Shown here: positions 17,632-27,093 of the stretch, in pieces
Position numbering within the stretch: position 1 is the first letter of the stretch
Layout of the letters: each line of letters opens with the position of its first letter
Assembly (NCBI GenBank): GCA_002842695.1
Contig: PHDT01000001.1
Coordinates: 1 to 64,000 of the forward strand
DNA from: Bacteroidetes bacterium HGW-Bacteroidetes-10
GTDB lineage: Bacteria > Bacteroidota > Bacteroidia > Bacteroidales > UBA932
Direction: 5' to 3'
Length of the DNA: 64,000 bases
Made by a program: the position numbers and the translations under genes
The notes under the pieces: model-generated
Told to the model about the DNA's origin: nothing
What the model saw: only the letters and a program-made list of their open reading frames with translations
Database searches by the model: none

Positions 17632-20307
17632 TCAGCCTCTTGAACTCTCCACTATCATCTTCTTAACCTCCGTAACAAATTCATTGTCTGAAATCAAATC
17701 TTCGGTCTTAATGTGCATTCTGTATCTCCAGTAATGTTTTGGGTTAGAAGGAATGTTGATTCTCTCACGGGAAGGGTCCTCTCTTCTCAGAGCCGGAAAG
17801 ATTGACAGCCAGTCCTGCAGAGGGAATATAGCTAGCATCGACATTGAATTAAGGTGGTTTAGCATAATTTTCCTGCAAATCCACGGTTCGCAAAAGTGCG
17901 GTGCATTTCCTGATCCATTAATAACCTCTTTATAGAAAGAACTTGTTACATCCTTGTTCTCTTCCCACCAACCTCTTAATGTGCTGGTATCATGAGTGCC
18001 GGTAGTACAAACAGATAAATATGGGTATTTTTCAGTGTCCCCGAATTTTACTTTAGGGTCTTTTGGCATCCTTTGAATTTCAAGAGATAAGATACTTAGT
18101 GAACTCATTGCAGATGGGACACATGACGGAATCATGCCCAGATCCTCTCCGCAAACAAGCATACCTGTTGAAGAGATGAGAGAAGGCAGTTTCTTCATGG
18201 CATTATTGTACCAGTATCCGTCATTTCTATGATAAAAGAAATTATTGTATATTTTATTGAAGCTATCCTTTTGGCTGCTATCAAGTGCTTGATAGGATTT
18301 AGTAAATTGAGCAGATATTCTTGGATGGTATTTAAAATTATCTGAAGGATCTTGAATAAATAGTATTTCTGTTACCAGAGCAAACAAAGATTCCTTAAAA
18401 TTAATCAAATGATGTGAGGGGTTCTCATTGAAATAATTTTCGATACTGATTTGGGTCCCAAAATTTGATTTTAATCTGTAACTATCCCAGCCAATACTAT
18501 CAAGAAACTGATCTTTAATATCTTTTTTACTTTGACCGAATAATTCATCCAGCACCCACTCCCTGATATATGGTGTGCAATCTCTTTCATAATTAAAACT
18601 ATATCCCATTGCCCTGATTTCATCTGCCGTGAATGGTAACGATGGGTTGAAACAGCCTGGCAATCCTTCAACAGCATTAGATGGGATTTCCCAGATTCTA
18701 AAAAAACCCAGTATGTGATCTATCCGGTATGCATCAAAGTATTCTTCCATTTTACGGAACCTTTTTTTCCACCATGAGTATCCGTCCTTTTCCATAATAT
18801 CCCAGTTATAAGTTGGAAATCCCCAGTTTTGTCCCTTAACGGAAAAATCATCAGGTGGAGCGCCGGCTTGTCCAGAGAAATTGAAATAGTGAGGCTCACT
18901 CCAGGCTTCAACTGAATTTCTGTTTATCCCAATAGGAATATCTCCCTTAAGAATGATTCCTCTGGAATTTGCATACTTATGAGCATCTTCAAGCTGCAGA
19001 TGAAGATGATACTGCAAGAAATAATGAATCGAAATTTCTCTGAATAATGAATTGTCAGGAGATGTAAGGCGGCCTATCTCTGTTGGGTCAAATCTGGAAT
19101 ATTCTGGCCATTCATCAAATTTAGGCGTATTATACTTATCCCTAAGGTAACAGAAAGCTGCATAGGGAATCAGCCATGATTTATTAGCTTCAAAGTAGTT
19201 TTTGAAACCAATACTATCCATTGTTGTATCGCCTGCCTGAAGAAATATCCGTTTTATGTAATCCCACTTAAGTTTGTCAACTGAATCATAGTCAATCTCT
19301 TCAAGCGCTTCTAATCTTGCAGACTCCTCTTTGAAGTATTTCATAAAAGTCTTATCTTCAACTAGCCCTATCTCTTTAAGATTAACATAGAGTGGATGAA
19401 GTGCAAAAATGGAAATGGCGCCATAGGGATATGAATCTGTCCATGTATGACTCATTGTTGTGTCATTAACAGGTAAAATCTGAAGAACTCTTTGCCTGGT
19501 TACAAATAATAAGTCAGCAAGTTTTTTTAAAGAAGAAAACTCACCAATACCACATCCATCATTGGTACGAATTGAAAATACAGGAATTGCTGTTCCGGAA
19601 AACTTAGGTTTACCGGCAGAGAGGTTTAGAGAGAAATTGTTTATAATGACAGAGGTGTTTGCCGGCGATTTATGAACAACTTCAGAGATTTGACGATTTA
19701 AACCTTCTTCCCACTTGTAATTAAAAGTATTGCCTTTTTTGGATTTAACAATAAATTTATATTCAATATCGCCATAAAAATCTCTTTTATGAAATGATGC
19801 GTACCAGATTCCTTTATCTCCCCTGGACATTTCAAAAGCATTATTTTCATCCCATTTTCCTAATATTGCAGCGTTTCCTGAGATAATTATTGATTCGTCT
19901 TCAGAAATATTGTTCGCAGAGCATGAAATTATCAATTCTTCAGGCTCAAAAATTTTCTCAATAGCAGATTTATAAAAAACATTCCTAAATGCATTTGACA
20001 GAAAGGGAGATTCGTCGCTGAACGGTCTCCACTGGTCGTGGATATAATAATTTAAAAATTTACCCGGTAAAAATGTTCTTGCAGGACCTGCTTCACTTAA
20101 TAATCCGGAATAATCATCCTTTAAAAAATATGAGTAATTAAATGAGGTTGTATTATCAAATAACACTTCACAAATCCAGACCCCGTTTGAAAAATGCATG
20201 GGAATTGCCTTACCTGTCTCAAAATTACCCAACTCAACTAATGACCCTGATACATATATGTTTTGACCGGGTTGAGTGTTGTATGGCAGGAAAAATTTTA
20301 TCTTCAT
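17632..20307 (-). CDS. malQ: 4-alpha-glucanotransferase with starch-binding domains (GH77)
   Basis: An 891-aa amylomaltase that moves glucan segments between maltooligosaccharides. Two N-terminal CBM20-like domains are seen (about 1-100 and 125-225; the second has ISGNAAILGKWDENNAFEM). The GH77 catalytic domain fills the rest. Catalytic regions: YRIDHILGFFR (nucleophile Asp), CGEDLGMIP (acid/base Glu) and TGTHDTSTLRGWW (third Asp). The long two-CBM form is the one usual in Bacteroidetes and related to plant DPE2. No signal peptide, so cytoplasmic. It ends 6 bp from the convergent transporter gene. It would process maltodextrins imported by the starch locus. Confidence 0.93.
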   Translation of the reverse strand: MKIKFFLPYNTQPGQNIYVSGSLVELGNFETGKAIPMHFSNGVWICEVLFDNTTSFNYSYFLKDDYSGLLSEAGPARTFLPGKFLNYYIHDQWRPFSDESPFLSNAFRNVFYKSAIEKIFEPEELIISCSANNISEDESIIISGNAAILGKWDENNAFEMSRGDKGIWYASFHKRDFYGDIEYKFIVKSKKGNTFNYKWEEGLNRQISEVVHKSPANTSVIINNFSLNLSAGKPKFSGTAIPVFSIRTNDGCGIGEFSSLKKLADLLFVTRQRVLQILPVNDTTMSHTWTDSYPYGAISIFALHPLYVNLKEIGLVEDKTFMKYFKEESARLEALEEIDYDSVDKLKWDYIKRIFLQAGDTTMDSIGFKNYFEANKSWLIPYAAFCYLRDKYNTPKFDEWPEYSRFDPTEIGRLTSPDNSLFREISIHYFLQYHLHLQLEDAHKYANSRGIILKGDIPIGINRNSVEAWSEPHYFNFSGQAGAPPDDFSVKGQNWGFPTYNWDIMEKDGYSWWKKRFRKMEEYFDAYRIDHILGFFRIWEIPSNAVEGLPGCFNPSLPFTADEIRAMGYSFNYERDCTPYIREWVLDELFGQSKKDIKDQFLDSIGWDSYRLKSNFGTQISIENYFNENPSHHLINFKESLFALVTEILFIQDPSDNFKYHPRISAQFTKSYQALDSSQKDSFNKIYNNFFYHRNDGYWYNNAMKKLPSLISSTGMLVCGEDLGMIPSCVPSAMSSLSILSLEIQRMPKDPKVKFGDTEKYPYLSVCTTGTHDTSTLRGWWEENKDVTSSFYKEVINGSGNAPHFCEPWICRKIMLNHLNSMSMLAIFPLQDWLSIFPALRREDPSRERINIPSNPKHYWRYRMHIKTEDLISDNEFVTEVKKMIVESSRG

Positions 20308-20413
20308 AAGATGCTGAATTTTAAAATCAAATAGTATGACAAACCTAATTTATTTTTTTTAATTTTCATTAAGACGATTATATTTTATAAATTTACAGAT
20401 AGTTAACTATTTT

Positions 20414-20806
20414 ATGAAAACTTCAGTCTTCAAAACCAATGGTGAAAAAGGAAGAGATTTGCAGTTTGTAAATTTCACCGTTCATCTGTTCGCTTTTATT
20501 CATGCCACAGTATGTTTCTTACTGAGATATTATAATCTTGACGACGGACTTTTCCTGACAATTCTCACTCTAGCCATGATAATCCTGCTTATCAACTTCT
20601 TTTATGGTACAACGGATGTTTTTTTGTCACTCTCTTTACTTTCAATTCTTGCAGGGTTTTATTTAGGTACAAAAGGGGCAGACCTCATTTCTCTTGTTAT
20701 TCCTGACTTTCCAATTTTAACTCATGTATTTGCAACAATTATTGTTACAGAGTTTCTTGGTTGGATGGTATATTTTATTTTAAGAAAAGGCCTTAAAAAG
20801 CGATGA
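20414..20806 (+). CDS. Small integral membrane protein in a LytS/LytTR operon
   Basis: A 130-aa protein with about four hydrophobic segments (near 23-43, 47-64, 69-86 and 101-124) and a basic C-terminus (RKGLKKR). I do not recognise a named family. Its stop overlaps the kinase start (ATGA), so it is translationally coupled to the two-component pair. It may be an accessory sensor or modulator of the kinase, whose own N-terminus is also membrane-embedded. Confidence 0.7.
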   Translation: MKTSVFKTNGEKGRDLQFVNFTVHLFAFIHATVCFLLRYYNLDDGLFLTILTLAMIILLINFFYGTTDVFLSLSLLSILAGFYLGTKGADLISLVIPDFPILTHVFATIIVTEFLGWMVYFILRKGLKKR

Positions 20807-21843
20807 AACAATTAAGCATAAAAAGAATTGTTGAGTTTACACTTCTTGCATTGCTTGTTTTTGGATTCCGTGTCCTTATACAGGAGTTCATGCCTCTTTT
20901 TGAGGAAAACCTAAATCTGACTTTTGGCAGATTTCTAATTAAGCTGCTTTCAAATTATCCTCTGACTCTCGTTATGCTATTCATTGATATTTCAATGGTA
21001 GTAGTACTTAACAGATATGTTAAAGATGACTGGACTTTTTTAAAAATTTTTCTGATAGTAGTTTCCTCAGTTGTTATTGCATTCTTATCGGCATTATGGA
21101 TTAGAGTCCCAATATGGAATGATGTTTATGGAGCTACATTTTTTAAAGACATTTTTTTTAATCTGACTCTCTTTTCAAGTTTCGTTTTCAATTTGATAGT
21201 AATATCTCTTTTACACGTTTACTCATATTATTCCAGAAAGCAGGAGAAGGCACTTAATCTTGAAATTGGTAAAAAAAACAGAGCGAGATATCAGTATCAG
21301 CAGCTTAAAAATCAGCTAAATCCTCATTTTCTCTTTAACAGCCTAAACGTACTCGATTATCTTATCTATACAGATCAGCAAAGGGCCAGCGATTTTGTCA
21401 GAAAACTATCATCTGTTTACAGATATCTGCTCAGAAAAGAAGATTTGCCGGTAGTTACTATCAGGGAGGAGGTAGATTTTGTGAATTTATATGTTGATCT
21501 TCTGAGGGAAAGATTCAGTGACGGGTTGTCAATAGAGATTAGAATTGATAAAGAATTTGAAGATTACTGTATCGTACCGGGAGGATTACAGATGCTCGTA
21601 GAAAACGCAATAAAACATAATATTATTTCAGTCGAAACTCCACTCAAAATTGAGGTATATATTGAAAATAACATGATTGCTGTAAGAAATAACCTTCAGC
21701 TAAGGTTTACTACAATTGATTCCAGTGGTGTGGGTCTTAGTAATATCAAAGGGCAATATATGTTTCTTTTCAGAAAAAATATTAAAATTATTTCTTCCGA
21801 AAATTATTTTGAAGTACAATTGCCGTTAATAGACAAGTCATGA
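20803..21843 (+). CDS. LytS/YpdA-family sensor histidine kinase
   Basis: A 346-aa membrane kinase with about four transmembrane segments in residues 1-145. The His_kinase domain has the phospho-acceptor in NQLNPHFLFNSLNVLDYLI (His175), an N box LQMLVENAIKHNI and a glycine box SSGVGLSNIKG. It overlaps its neighbours by 4 bases on both sides. It phosphorylates the following LytTR regulator. The signal is unknown. Its position between malQ and the sugar transporter suggests a role in starch use, as no SusR-type regulator is present. Confidence 0.9.
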   Translation: MKQLSIKRIVEFTLLALLVFGFRVLIQEFMPLFEENLNLTFGRFLIKLLSNYPLTLVMLFIDISMVVVLNRYVKDDWTFLKIFLIVVSSVVIAFLSALWIRVPIWNDVYGATFFKDIFFNLTLFSSFVFNLIVISLLHVYSYYSRKQEKALNLEIGKKNRARYQYQQLKNQLNPHFLFNSLNVLDYLIYTDQQRASDFVRKLSSVYRYLLRKEDLPVVTIREEVDFVNLYVDLLRERFSDGLSIEIRIDKEFEDYCIVPGGLQMLVENAIKHNIISVETPLKIEVYIENNMIAVRNNLQLRFTTIDSSGVGLSNIKGQYMFLFRKNIKIISSENYFEVQLPLIDKS

Positions 21844-22598
21844 AAATTTTGATACTCGAAGATGAAATTCCAGCTCAGATGCAGATAAAACGTCTGTTGG
21901 CCAAGCGGTATCCGGAATATGAAGTGCTTGCGACACTTGGCTCTGTTGTTAATGCTGCTGCCTGGCTTAAAGAACATGAAGTTGATATTATTTTCATGGA
22001 TGTAGAGTTGGCTGACGGAATTTGTTTTGAGCTATTTAATATGGTTAACATAACTTCTAGCGTAATTATTACAACCGCTTATGAGAGCTATGCACTAGAA
22101 GCATTTAAGGTTAACAGTATTGACTATTTACTAAAACCACTTGAAGAGAAGGCTTTTGTCAAGGCTGTTGACCGATGTGTTAAAATGAAAGAGAATTATA
22201 TCTATTCTCAGGATATTGTAACTAAAATTATCACATCTTCTAAAGTTTACAAACAAAGATTCACTGTTCGCCTGGGAACACAAATTTTTGTTATTAACAT
22301 CACAGATGTAGCTTACTTTTATGCAGAGAACAAATCGACGTACATTGTAACCAAAGACAAAAAAACGCTGCTAACTGACCTTACTCTGGAGGGAATTGAA
22401 GGGCAACTTAATCCGGAAATATTTTTCAAGCTTTCCAGGTCTTGTATAGCTAGTATCTCATCTATTGATCATATTACCAAACATTTCAACTCAAGACTTA
22501 AAGTCCAGCTTAATCCATCTTTTAAGGAAGAAATATTTGTGAGCAGAGCCAGGGTTCCCGATTTTATGGAGTGGCTTGAAGGAAATACATCAACCTAA
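21840..22598 (+). CDS. LytTR-family response regulator
   Basis: A 252-aa regulator. The receiver domain (1-120) has acidic pocket E7/D8, phospho-acceptor D54 in IIFMDVEL, and the switch and lysine motif TAYESYALEAFKVNSIDYLLKP. The LytTR DNA-binding domain covers about 140-248 (VAYFYAENKSTYIVT, FFKLSRSCIASISSI). Such proteins bind direct repeats upstream of targets. The stop is followed by 111 bp and the transporter gene, a likely target region. Confidence 0.92.
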   Translation: MKILILEDEIPAQMQIKRLLAKRYPEYEVLATLGSVVNAAAWLKEHEVDIIFMDVELADGICFELFNMVNITSSVIITTAYESYALEAFKVNSIDYLLKPLEEKAFVKAVDRCVKMKENYIYSQDIVTKIITSSKVYKQRFTVRLGTQIFVINITDVAYFYAENKSTYIVTKDKKTLLTDLTLEGIEGQLNPEIFFKLSRSCIASISSIDHITKHFNSRLKVQLNPSFKEEIFVSRARVPDFMEWLEGNTST

Positions 22599-22709
22599 AT
22601 TCATTTAATTTGCATATTTATGCAATTCATCCTGAAAATTCTGCAATTCGTCAGTTCTTAATAATATTGTGTTTCAGATAATCGTACTTTTAGTCAAAAT
22701 TGTATCGAA

Positions 22710-24053
22710 ATGAAACAACAAAAGATGTCTTTCTGGGATATCTGGAATATGACCTTCGGGTTTTTAGGTATTCAGTTTGGTTTTGCATTACAGAATGCAA
22801 ATGCCAGCAGGATTCTTCAAACCTTTGGAGCAGATGTTGAGCATTTGTCTTGGTTCTGGATAGCTGCGCCGCTTACGGGTATGATTGTTCAACCACTTGT
22901 AGGCCATTTCAGTGATAAAACCTGGACAAAACTAGGCAGAAGAAAGCCATATTTTCTTGTTGGTGCAATATTAGCTTCCATTGCTTTGATTTTTATGCCC
23001 AATTCTGCCATGCTTGCTCATCTTATGCCTGCAATGATGGTTGGAGCAGGAATGCTTATGATTATGGATGCTTCATTTAATATTGCAATGGAGCCATTTC
23101 GTGCTTTAGTTGCAGATTTACTGCCTTCAGACCAGCGAACTCTTGGATTTTCAATTCAGACATTTTTAATTGGTACCGGTGCTGTAATTGGATCCTGGTT
23201 ACCATATATACTTGCAGAATGGATGGGTGTCGAAAAAATATCTGCAGAGGGAAATGTGCCGGATAATGTAATTATCTCATTTTATGTTGGGGCGGCTGTA
23301 CTGATCTCTTCGATTATATGGACTATTACAAAAACAAAAGAATATCCACCGGAAAATTCTATAAATGAAGAGAATAAGAAGAAAACAAACGGGTTAATTG
23401 AGATATTCCATGATTTTGCAGCAATGCCCAAGACAATGAAGCAGCTTGGAATTGTTCAGTTCTTTTCCTGGTTTGCTCTCTTTTCCATGTGGGTTTTTAC
23501 AACTCCGGCAGTTGCTGTACATATTTATGGTACAGATATAAACGATACTTCTTCTGAACTCTATCAGGATGCAGGTAACTGGGTGGGGATTATATTTGGA
23601 GTATACAATCTCGTTGCAGCTGTATATGCCCTGCTTCTACCAGCAATAGCAAAAAAGATTGGAAGAAAGTTAACTCACTCGGTCTCTCTTCTTCTTGGCG
23701 GAATAAGCCTTATGTCAATTTACCTGATTCAAGATCCAAAAATGCTACTTGTCCCAATGATTGGGATTGGTATAGCATGGGGTAGTATACTGGCTATGCC
23801 GTATGCAATTCTGGCAGGATCACTTCCTGCGAAGAAAATGGGTATATATATGGGAATATTCAACTTTTTTATAACAATACCTCAAATACTTAACGGAATT
23901 GTAGGCGGGCCAATTGTTAAACGATTTTACGAATCGCAGGCAATATATGCCATCATCTTCGCCGGGATATGCTTGTTGATTGCAGCTGTATCAGTTGTAT
24001 TTGTTGATGACAAGGATGACATTATCCAACTTAAAATATTTAACAGAGAATAA
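22710..24053 (+). CDS. MFS sugar transporter, SLC45/maltose type
   Basis: A 447-aa inner-membrane major-facilitator protein of the sucrose/maltose (SLC45-like) group. Twelve hydrophobic segments are readable. Marks include FGFLGIQFGFALQNANASRI in the first segment, the loop VGHFSDKTWTKLGRRKPYF (about 69-87) and EPFRALVADLLPSDQRTLGFS. Similar proteins import maltose and maltodextrins in Bacteroidetes starch loci. A possible -7 element TACTTTTA lies at 22685-22692. The SusC gene follows after 30 bp. Confidence 0.87.
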   Translation: MKQQKMSFWDIWNMTFGFLGIQFGFALQNANASRILQTFGADVEHLSWFWIAAPLTGMIVQPLVGHFSDKTWTKLGRRKPYFLVGAILASIALIFMPNSAMLAHLMPAMMVGAGMLMIMDASFNIAMEPFRALVADLLPSDQRTLGFSIQTFLIGTGAVIGSWLPYILAEWMGVEKISAEGNVPDNVIISFYVGAAVLISSIIWTITKTKEYPPENSINEENKKKTNGLIEIFHDFAAMPKTMKQLGIVQFFSWFALFSMWVFTTPAVAVHIYGTDINDTSSELYQDAGNWVGIIFGVYNLVAAVYALLLPAIAKKIGRKLTHSVSLLLGGISLMSIYLIQDPKMLLVPMIGIGIAWGSILAMPYAILAGSLPAKKMGIYMGIFNFFITIPQILNGIVGGPIVKRFYESQAIYAIIFAGICLLIAAVSVVFVDDKDDIIQLKIFNRE

Positions 24054-24083
24054 ACCAATTATTAATTACTTAAACTAAAATTT

Positions 24084-27080
24084 ATGAAGCGATTATTTTT
24101 GCTGATATCCATTCTGTTCATTGCAACAGGCATGGATATTTATGCTCAACAGAAGTTTCCTGTTTCGGGAACTGTTGTTGATGCCAAAAACGCTCCATTA
24201 ATTGGTGTTGCCGTCATAGAAAAAGGGACCTCAAACGGAACCGAAACAAATATGGACGGTAAGTTCACCCTTAATGTAGCTTCTCAGAATTCCGTACTGT
24301 TGATCTCATATATGGGATTTATAACCAGAGAGGTTCCTGCTTCTCAGGCGAATAACGTTGTTCTCTCTGAGGATACTCAGTTCCTCTCTGAGATTGTGGT
24401 TATAGGATACGGTCAGGTGAGAAAAGAGGACGCAACAGGATCGATTGTTGCAATCAAACCTGAAGTTCTCAACAGAGGTGCGGTAACTTCACCACAAGAA
24501 CTCCTGGTTGGAAAGGTTGCCGGAGTACAAATTACACCTGGTGATGGTAGCCCGGGTTCAGGATCACAGATCAGAATCCGTGGAGGTGCTTCTCTCAGGG
24601 CAAGCAACGATCCTCTAATTGTAATTGATGGTGTTCCTACATCAAATGATGCTGCTCCTGGTATGAGAAACGGACTGGCATCAATTAACCCTGCAGATAT
24701 CGAAACCTTTACTGTTCTCAAAGATGCTTCTGCAACTGCGATTTATGGTGCGAGGGCATCTAATGGTGTTATCATAATTACCACAAAGAAAGGTACAAAG
24801 AAATTTGCAGTAGATTATAATTCAACTTATTCTGTAAATCAAAACACAAAAACAATTAACTCCCTTACAGCAGATGAGTACATAACAAAGCTGACAGAAG
24901 CTTATCCGCTTTCTACTTCAACAGGTCTTGCAGCTCACTATCTGATAGGAGGTTATGAGACAGACTGGCAGAAAGAAATTTATCAGCTTGGACTTACAAC
25001 AGACCAGAATCTGTCAGTTTCAGGTACTCTTGCTAATGTCCCTTACAGAGTTTCAGTAGGTTATAACAGTCAGAGAGGTACACTTAAAACTTCAGGATAT
25101 GAAAGGGTTACTGCTGGACTTAACCTTACTCCAAGTTTTTTTGATAATCACTTAAAAGTAGTTGCAAATGTAAAGGCAGTAATAAACAACAATGACTATG
25201 CAGATGGCGGTGCTGTAGGTGCTGCTGCATTTTATGACCCAACTCAGCCTGTATATAATTTTAAGAGCGATGGCTCAATTAACTACAATATGTTCAACGG
25301 CTTCAGAAACTGGGGCACAACTACACTTCCTAATACCCTGAGCGGAACTAATCCTTTGTCTTTGCTTTATGACAAGTATGACAATTCCAGGTCAGACAGA
25401 GCACTTGGTAACATTGAGCTTGATTATAAAATGCATTTTCTTCCTGAACTAAAGGCACACCTGAACCTTGGCTTTGATATTGCTCAGGGCAAAGGAACAA
25501 ATGGTGTATATCAGAATTCATTCCAGGCCTGGAAAGACGCTGACTTTAAAGGCATAGGCAGAAAAACAGAGTGGAATAACAAAAGACAAAATACAGTTCT
25601 CGATTTCTATCTGAACTATACTAAGGAATTACCTTCTTTAAGCAGCAAGATTGATGTTATGGGCGGATACTCATGGCAGCATTTCTACTCAGAAGATTAC
25701 AGCAAGGAACTTTCTAACCATGCAACAAATCCGGTTATTAAAAAGGAGACAACATTCCCTACTGAGAACTACCTGATTTCCTTCTATGGTCGTTTGAACT
25801 ACACACTTCTTAATAGATATATCCTTACACTGACTCTCAGAGATGATGCTTCTTCAAGATTCTCTCCTGAAACAAGATGGGGTTTGTTCCCATCAGCCGC
25901 ATTTGCATGGCAGATAAACAAGGAATCATTCCTGAGCGATTCCAAAGTAATAAGTGATATGAAACTTCGCCTGAGCTACGGAGTAACTGGTCAGCAGGAC
26001 CTTGGTCTTAATGATTATCCTTATATTGCTCTGTACAATCAGTCAACTATTTATTCTAACTATCTGTTCGGATCAACATTTTATCCTCTGCTTAAACCAA
26101 CTGGTTATGATGAAAATATTAAGTGGGAAGAGACAGCCTCATATAACGTAGGTATGGATTTCGGATTCCTTAAAAACAGAATAACAGCATCGGTTGATGG
26201 ATATTTTAAGAAAACGAGCGACCTCCTTAATGAAATTGATGTTGCAGCAGGTACTAACTTTGCGAACAGAATTGTAACTAACGTAGGTAATCTCGAGAAC
26301 AAAGGTATTGAGGTTAATATTAATGCTGTTCCTGTAGACAATGGCGACTTTGTATGGGAAATTGGTCTTAACGGAACATGGAATGAAACTATAATTACTA
26401 AGCTTACTGCTAACAATAATCCATCTTATGTGGGTATTCCAACTGGAGGTGTTTCTTCGGGAACAGGCGGAACAATACAGATGCACAGTGTGGGTCATGC
26501 ACCTAATACCTTCTATGCATACAAACAGGTTTATGACCTGGATGGAAAGCCAATTCAGAATTTGGTGGCAGATCTAAACAAAGATGGTCAAATTACTGAA
26601 GCAGACCGTTATCTTACAGAATACAGTCCTGCTCCAAAATACTATTTTGGTTTCAGTAATATGTTTACTTACAAAAAAATTGACCTTGGTTTCAATATAA
26701 GAGCGAATCTTGGAAACTATATGTTTAATGACTTTGCGGCGGGTAACTCAACCTCTTACAATTTCTCAAATCAGGGATTCCTTACAAACATGGTTGATGT
26801 TGTAAACAGAACTGGATTTACAAGAGGAAATTCACCTCAACAAATCAAGTCAGATTACTTCATTGAAAATGCCTCTTTCCTGAGAATGGATAACATTACA
26901 CTAGGCTATAACTTTAGCAAGCTTTTCAAGAGCAGCATAAAGGGAAGATTAGCCTTCTCGGTACAAAACGTGTTCGTAATAACCAAATATTCAGGTCTTG
27001 ATCCTGAAGGATGGGGTATAGATAATAATATCTGGCCTAGACCGCGGGTTTATACATTAGGTTTAAACTTAACTTTCTAA
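24084..27080 (+). CDS. susC: SusC-like TonB-dependent transporter, starch locus
   Basis: A 998-aa outer-membrane transporter. The signal peptide ends at DIYAQ, and the CarboxypepD_reg-like domain covers about 28-105. A TonB-box-like segment LSEIVVIGYG is followed by the plug with QIRIRGGASLRASNDPLIVIDG and TVLKDASATAIYGARASNGVI. The C-terminus is VYTLGLNLTF. It is followed by SusD, SusE and alpha-amylase genes, which makes import of maltooligosaccharides from starch the likely job. It is shorter than the SusC at 6324 and clearly a different subfamily. Confidence 0.93.
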   Translation: MKRLFLLISILFIATGMDIYAQQKFPVSGTVVDAKNAPLIGVAVIEKGTSNGTETNMDGKFTLNVASQNSVLLISYMGFITREVPASQANNVVLSEDTQFLSEIVVIGYGQVRKEDATGSIVAIKPEVLNRGAVTSPQELLVGKVAGVQITPGDGSPGSGSQIRIRGGASLRASNDPLIVIDGVPTSNDAAPGMRNGLASINPADIETFTVLKDASATAIYGARASNGVIIITTKKGTKKFAVDYNSTYSVNQNTKTINSLTADEYITKLTEAYPLSTSTGLAAHYLIGGYETDWQKEIYQLGLTTDQNLSVSGTLANVPYRVSVGYNSQRGTLKTSGYERVTAGLNLTPSFFDNHLKVVANVKAVINNNDYADGGAVGAAAFYDPTQPVYNFKSDGSINYNMFNGFRNWGTTTLPNTLSGTNPLSLLYDKYDNSRSDRALGNIELDYKMHFLPELKAHLNLGFDIAQGKGTNGVYQNSFQAWKDADFKGIGRKTEWNNKRQNTVLDFYLNYTKELPSLSSKIDVMGGYSWQHFYSEDYSKELSNHATNPVIKKETTFPTENYLISFYGRLNYTLLNRYILTLTLRDDASSRFSPETRWGLFPSAAFAWQINKESFLSDSKVISDMKLRLSYGVTGQQDLGLNDYPYIALYNQSTIYSNYLFGSTFYPLLKPTGYDENIKWEETASYNVGMDFGFLKNRITASVDGYFKKTSDLLNEIDVAAGTNFANRIVTNVGNLENKGIEVNINAVPVDNGDFVWEIGLNGTWNETIITKLTANNNPSYVGIPTGGVSSGTGGTIQMHSVGHAPNTFYAYKQVYDLDGKPIQNLVADLNKDGQITEADRYLTEYSPAPKYYFGFSNMFTYKKIDLGFNIRANLGNYMFNDFAAGNSTSYNFSNQGFLTNMVDVVNRTGFTRGNSPQQIKSDYFIENASFLRMDNITLGYNFSKLFKSSIKGRLAFSVQNVFVITKYSGLDPEGWGIDNNIWPRPRVYTLGLNLTF

Positions 27081-27093
27081 AACACGATTTAAG

